NCBI GenBank assembly: GCA_046263255.1
Contig: JBHELD010000015.1
Coordinates: forward strand, 14,118-78,117
Length of the DNA stretch: 64,000 nt
DNA from: JALZEG01 sp046263255
GTDB taxonomy: Bacteria; Actinomycetota; CADDZG01; WHSQ01
Direction of reading: 5' to 3'
Under the pieces are notes generated by a model, which was not told the origin of the DNA, did no database searches, and saw only the letters and a program-made list of their open reading frames with translations. A program made the position numbers and the translations under genes. The stretch's first letter is position 1; each line of letters opens with the position of its first letter. Shown here piece by piece: positions 60,822 through 64,000 of the stretch.

Positions 60822-61189
60822 GCGACCGCCTCTACACGGTCGCCGAGGCGAACGCCCTGCTCCCCTACCTCGCGCCGACGCTCGTGGAGCTGCGCGAGAA
60901 GTGGGAGCTGGCGGAGAAGGCGCGCGCGAGCGTCGCGCGCGCCGCCGCCGGCAACGGCTGGTCCGCCGAGCGGGAACGGTGGTCGGCGACGATGGCGCGC
61001 GTGGCCGAGCTGCTGGAGCGGCTCGAGGAGTGGGACGTGGAGCTGCGCGACCTCGCGAGCGGCCTCGTGGATTTCCCCGCGCTGATGCTCGATGAGGAGA
61101 TCTACCTGTGCTGGCGCCTGGGGGAGCCGGAGGTGGCGTGGTACCACCCGCGCGCCGAGGGCTTCGGGGGGCGCCGGAGGCTCACCTAG
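60818..61189 (+). CDS. DUF2203 protein
   Basis: The 123-residue product matches DUF2203: YTVAEANALLPYLAPTLVEL, a helical middle, then RDLASGLVDFPALMLDEEIY and LCWRLGEPEVAWYHPRAEGF. The family is small, soluble and of unknown function. ATG 60818 overlaps the metallophosphoesterase stop by four bases. It converges with the crotonase-fold gene. Confidence 0.85.
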   Translation: MSDRLYTVAEANALLPYLAPTLVELREKWELAEKARASVARAAAGNGWSAERERWSATMARVAELLERLEEWDVELRDLASGLVDFPALMLDEEIYLCWRLGEPEVAWYHPRAEGFGGRRRLT

Positions 61190-61203
61190 CGCAGAGTCGC
61201 CCT

Positions 61204-61983
61204 TCACCTGCTCGTGAAGCGCGGGGGGCGGCGGTCCGACAGCGCCGCCAGGCCCTCCTGCAGGTCTGCGCTCAGGTACGCCTCCTCGACCAGCCGGTCG
61301 AGGAGGCGCGCCTCCGCGGGCAACGTCGACCGTGCGTCCGCCAGGGCTCGCTCGACCAGCGCGATCGCCGCCTTCGCCCCCTGCACCGACTTCGGGGCCA
61401 GGCTCGCGAGCTCGCCGGCGAAGGCACGGGCCGCCGCGTCCAGCTCGTCGCCGCGCACCGCACGCGTCACGAGCCCGGCCGCCTCGGCCTCGATCCCGGT
61501 GAAAGCCCGCGCCGCCATCAGGACCTCCTTCGCCCGCGCGACGCCCGCGAGCCGGACGAGACGCTGGACGTTCTCGAAGTTGACGACGATGCCGATCCGC
61601 GCCGCGGGGATCCCGAGCGTCGCGTCGGCCGCCGCGATGCGGAAGTCGCACGCGGTCGCGAGCTGAAGCCCTCCCCCCAGCGCGCCTCCCTGGATCACCG
61701 CGACCGTCGGCAGCGGGAATGCCGCGACCGCCTCGAGCATCTCCTCGAACGCGGGGAGGAAGTCGAGGCCTCCGGGCCCCGAGACCGCGGCGAAGTCCGC
61801 CCCCGAGCAGAAGACCTTCCCTTCTCCGCGGACGAGCAACACCCGCGCGCCCGACCTCTCGACCTCCGGCAGCGCGCGGACGATCGCCCGGCACACGTCG
61901 ACCGAAAGGGCGTTCCGCGCCTCCGGGCGCGCGAGAACCACCTCGGCGACCGCATCGCCGGGCACGATCCGAACCGACGTCAT
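61204..61983 (-). CDS. Crotonase-fold protein lacking both catalytic Glu residues
   Basis: The 259-residue product has the enoyl-CoA hydratase/isomerase fold (ARPEARNALSVDVCRAIVRA, GEGKVFCSGADF, IQGGALGGGLQLATACDFRI). The positions equivalent to Glu144 and Glu164 of rat crotonase read Gln (GGGLQLA) and Ala (IPAARIG), so classical hydration is unlikely. A decarboxylase, isomerase or hydrolase relative is possible. ATG 61983 overlaps the biotinyl-carrier stop (ATGA). It is the last gene of the acyl-CoA module. Confidence 0.85.
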   Translation of the reverse strand: MTSVRIVPGDAVAEVVLARPEARNALSVDVCRAIVRALPEVERSGARVLLVRGEGKVFCSGADFAAVSGPGGLDFLPAFEEMLEAVAAFPLPTVAVIQGGALGGGLQLATACDFRIAAADATLGIPAARIGIVVNFENVQRLVRLAGVARAKEVLMAARAFTGIEAEAAGLVTRAVRGDELDAAARAFAGELASLAPKSVQGAKAAIALVERALADARSTLPAEARLLDRLVEEAYLSADLQEGLAALSDRRPPRFTSR

Positions 61984-62195
61984 TCGATCACCGCGATCAC
62001 GTCGCCCTCCTGCACCGTCGCGCCCTCGGCGACCTCCACGCGAGCGACCGTCCCGGCGACCGGCGCCTCGACCGGAATCTCCATCTTCATCGACTCGAGG
62101 ATGCAGATCGTGTCGCCGGCCTCGACGCGGTCTCCTTCGGAGGCGACGACCCTCCAGACGTTCGCCACCATCTCCGCCAGGACGTGCTCGCTCAT
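61980..62195 (-). CDS. Biotin/lipoyl carrier protein
   Basis: The 71-residue product is one biotinyl domain with the modified Lys in ICILESMKMEIPVEAPVAGT, followed by EGATVQEGDVIAVIE. It is probably the carrier of the carboxyltransferase encoded upstream, accepting CO2 from a biotin carboxylase not in the window. ATG 62195 overlaps the BKACE stop (ATGA). Confidence 0.92.
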   Translation of the reverse strand: MSEHVLAEMVANVWRVVASEGDRVEAGDTICILESMKMEIPVEAPVAGTVARVEVAEGATVQEGDVIAVIE

Positions 62196-63079
62196 GCAAC
62201 CTCCCCGGTCAACGCGCTGCGATCCGGCGGGTCCGGCAGGCCCAGCATCGTCCGAGCGGCCGCCGGGTCCGCGACCCGGCGGCCCGACAGCTCGACGAGC
62301 CGGGCCGCGGCCTCGACGAGCGGGCCGTTCGACGCCGCCATCTCTCCCGCCGGCAGGTAGAAGTTGTCCTCCAGCCCCACGCGGACGTTGCCGCCGAGCG
62401 CGGCGGCGGCCGACACCATCGCCCACTGCGCCCTCCCGACCGCGACGACCTCCCAGGTCGCCGGCTGCGGGATCAGCGAGGCCAAGTGCGCGAGCGTCCG
62501 CGCGTCCGCCGGCGCGCCGCCGAGCACGCCGACGATCAGCGACATCTGGACCGGCGGCTCCAACAGGGCCATGTCGAGCAACGGGACGAGGCTCGTGACG
62601 TGCCCGGTGTCGAAGCACTCGCACTCCGGCTTCACGCCGGCCTTCCTCATCTCGTCCAGCAGGTAGACGATCTCCCCGAACGGGTTCGCGAACACGAGCT
62701 CGAACACGAACGACTTACGGGCCGGGGAGTACTTCGCGTAGTTCATCGAGCCCATGTTCAGCGCGGCGAGCTCCGGCTTCAGCGCCGTCACCTGGTGCAC
62801 GCGCTGCTCGATCGGGATGCCGACTGCGCCGGTCGAGTAGTTCACGACCAGGTCGGGGGCCGCGTCGAGGATCGCGAGCGTGATGTCGCGATAGTCCTCG
62901 ACGCGGTAGCTCGGCGTCCCGTCGCGGCGCCGCGCGTGTACGTGGACCACGGCGGCCCCCGCGTCGCGGGCGCGCCGCGCCTCGGCCGCGTAGTCCTCCG
63001 GCGTATACGGGATCGCGGGGCACTGGGCGCGGTTCGCGGCGACGCCGCTGAGCGCGCACGTGACGATGCAGTCGTCCAT
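62192..63079 (-). CDS. BKACE family beta-keto acid cleavage enzyme (DUF849)
   Basis: The 295-residue product has the BKACE zinc-site His pair in VVHVHARRRDGTPSYRVED and Glu-Asp-Asn in VGLEDNFYLPAGE, plus ECFDTGHVTSLVPLLDM. Known members (for example Kce in lysine fermentation) cleave a beta-keto acid with acetyl-CoA to acetoacetate and a new acyl-CoA. The specificity loops cannot be assigned from sequence. ATG 63079 is overlapped by one base by the carboxyltransferase stop (TGATG). Confidence 0.9.
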   Translation of the reverse strand: MDDCIVTCALSGVAANRAQCPAIPYTPEDYAAEARRARDAGAAVVHVHARRRDGTPSYRVEDYRDITLAILDAAPDLVVNYSTGAVGIPIEQRVHQVTALKPELAALNMGSMNYAKYSPARKSFVFELVFANPFGEIVYLLDEMRKAGVKPECECFDTGHVTSLVPLLDMALLEPPVQMSLIVGVLGGAPADARTLAHLASLIPQPATWEVVAVGRAQWAMVSAAAALGGNVRVGLEDNFYLPAGEMAASNGPLVEAAARLVELSGRRVADPAAARTMLGLPDPPDRSALTGEVA

Positions 63080-64000
63080 CACACCGGCAGGACGCCGTGC
63101 TTGCGCCACGGCCGCTCCACCTTCTTGCCCGCCGCGTTCTCCAGCCCGTGGCAGAGCACCGCCCGGGTGTCGGCGGGGTCGACGACGTCGTCGACGAACG
63201 ACCATCCCGCGGCGACGTACGGCGATATCTGCTCGCGGATCAGCGCGACCATCTCGTTGCGCGCCGCGTCCCGCTCCTCTTCGGGCAGGCCCTCGATCTG
63301 CTTGCGGAAGATGATGTTGACGGCCCCCTCGGGCCCCATGACCGAGATCTCCGCGGTCGGCCACGCCACGATCAGGTCGGGCTCGTAGGCCCGTCCGTTC
63401 ATGACGTAGTAGCCGGCTCCGTAGCCCTTCCGCAGAACGATCGTTACCTTCGGCACCGTTGCTTCCGCGACCGCGAACAGCATCTTGGCGCCGTGGCGGA
63501 TGATCCCTTGTTTCTCGACGCCGCTTCCGACGAGGAAGCCGGGGCAATCCATCAAGAAGACGAGCGGCAGCCCGAACGCGTCGCACAACCACACGAAGCG
63601 AGCCGCCTTGTCGGCCGAGTTGACGTCGAGCGCACCGCCGAGGAACTTCGGCTGGTTGGCGACGATGCCCGCCGGGCGTCCGCCGAAGCGAGCGAAACCG
63701 GTCACGAGGTTCTTCGCCCAGTCCGGCTTGATCGGGAAGAAGTCCCCGCCGTCCGCCAGCTCGGTGACCACCTTCCGCATGTCGTACGCCTGCCGAGGGT
63801 TCGCCGGCACGAGGTCGAGGAGCGCCTCGCAGCGTCGGTCGACCGGGTCGGCGGACTCGACGACCGGCGGGCGGTCGAGGTTCGACGACGGGAAGTAGCC
63901 GAGGTACTTCCGCACGACCCGCAGGCATTCCTCGTCGTTCTCGACCTCGAGGTCCGCGACCCCCGACACCTTCGTGTGCACCTGCGATCCGCCCATCTCC
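63079..64000 (-). CDS. Acyl-CoA carboxyltransferase beta subunit, 5' end cut by the window edge
   Basis: About 305 C-terminal residues of a propionyl-/acetyl-CoA carboxylase carboxyltransferase are visible; the start lies right of 64000. Motifs include FARFGGRPAGIVANQPKFLG, LPLVFLMDCPGFLVG, VTIVLRKGYGAGYYVMNG with the oxyanion glycines, and AVNIIFRKQIEGLPEEERD. It transfers CO2 from biotinyl carrier to an acyl-CoA. Together with the carrier, BKACE and crotonase-fold proteins it forms an overlapping four-gene unit. A biotin carboxylase gene is expected outside the window. Confidence 0.93.
   Translation of the reverse strand, partial: EMGGSQVHTKVSGVADLEVENDEECLRVVRKYLGYFPSSNLDRPPVVESADPVDRRCEALLDLVPANPRQAYDMRKVVTELADGGDFFPIKPDWAKNLVTGFARFGGRPAGIVANQPKFLGGALDVNSADKAARFVWLCDAFGLPLVFLMDCPGFLVGSGVEKQGIIRHGAKMLFAVAEATVPKVTIVLRKGYGAGYYVMNGRAYEPDLIVAWPTAEISVMGPEGAVNIIFRKQIEGLPEEERDAARNEMVALIREQISPYVAAGWSFVDDVVDPADTRAVLCHGLENAAGKKVERPWRKHGVLPV

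Noticed and set aside
1..64000. CRISPR arrays, insertion sequences, prophage or integrative element borders
   Set aside because: No regularly spaced repeats, transposase, integrase or attachment-like direct repeats were seen; gene content looks chromosomal throughout.

Overview
The window is a GC-rich (around 70 percent), densely packed bacterial chromosome segment with mostly overlapping or few-base gene junctions. The gene content points to an uncultured, probably deep-branching member of the Actinomycetota. Supporting genes are a BldD-type regulator with the c-di-GMP signature, a PdtaS-type kinase, a SigB/F-type sigma factor, two Ku homologues, a PBP1-type transpeptidase, and DUF3048, DUF3105 and CADD proteins. 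No ribosomal or marker gene is present, so class cannot be fixed; Thermoleophilia or Acidimicrobiia-like lineages are guesses. No rRNA, tRNA, CRISPR array, IS element or prophage was found. Several genes have a TANNNT -10 box 6-9 bases before the start codon and no Shine-Dalgarno, suggesting leaderless transcripts.

Layout. 1-8.6 kb (minus strand): two large genes of unknown function, a decay zone with a subtilase remnant carrying Cys-rich repeats, a FAD-linked oxidase and an intact secreted subtilase. 8.7-15.8 kb (plus): an arginine operon argC-J-B-D-R-G-H behind a probable ARG box, without argF. 15.8-20.9 kb: tag, msrA, a UBP zinc-finger protein, a small Cys-rich secreted peptide, a frameshifted 5'-3' exonuclease, a GNAT protein and an unknown 496-residue protein. 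21-29 kb: an ABC exporter, CADD, a metallophosphoesterase, tandem DUF3048 proteins, a NAGPA-type glycosidase and a sulfotransferase. 29-34.3 kb: murJ, rpiB, a degenerate-receiver HD-GYP protein and an AidB-like acyl-CoA dehydrogenase.

34.3-39.1 kb: a compact plus-strand run of ABC ATPase, ABC-2 permease, two esterase-like hydrolases and an ATP-grasp ligase. 39.2-42.4 kb: an RHS/YD-repeat protein with a short hydrophobic C-terminal tip, followed directly by a 52-residue membrane protein that could be its immunity partner. 42.6-50.4 kb: an RTX-repeat secreted protein with a 3' frameshift, Ku with a SAP-like tail, a DUF6766-DUF2188 fusion, glpX, topoisomerase IB, a BNR-repeat secreted protein and an NlpC/P60 hydrolase. 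50.4-54.4 kb: a NodB-like/PG-binding/YkuD fusion, secreted and membrane proteins, and bldD.

54.5-58.6 kb: an apparent operon ku2, anti-sigma-like protein, sigma factor, PBP1. It is followed by pdtaS, a second metallophosphoesterase and a DUF2203 protein. 61.2-64 kb (minus): a four-gene acyl-CoA module of carboxyltransferase, BKACE, a 71-residue biotinyl carrier and a crotonase-fold protein lacking both catalytic glutamates. Recurrent themes are cell-wall remodelling, c-di-GMP signalling, NHEJ and exported proteins.
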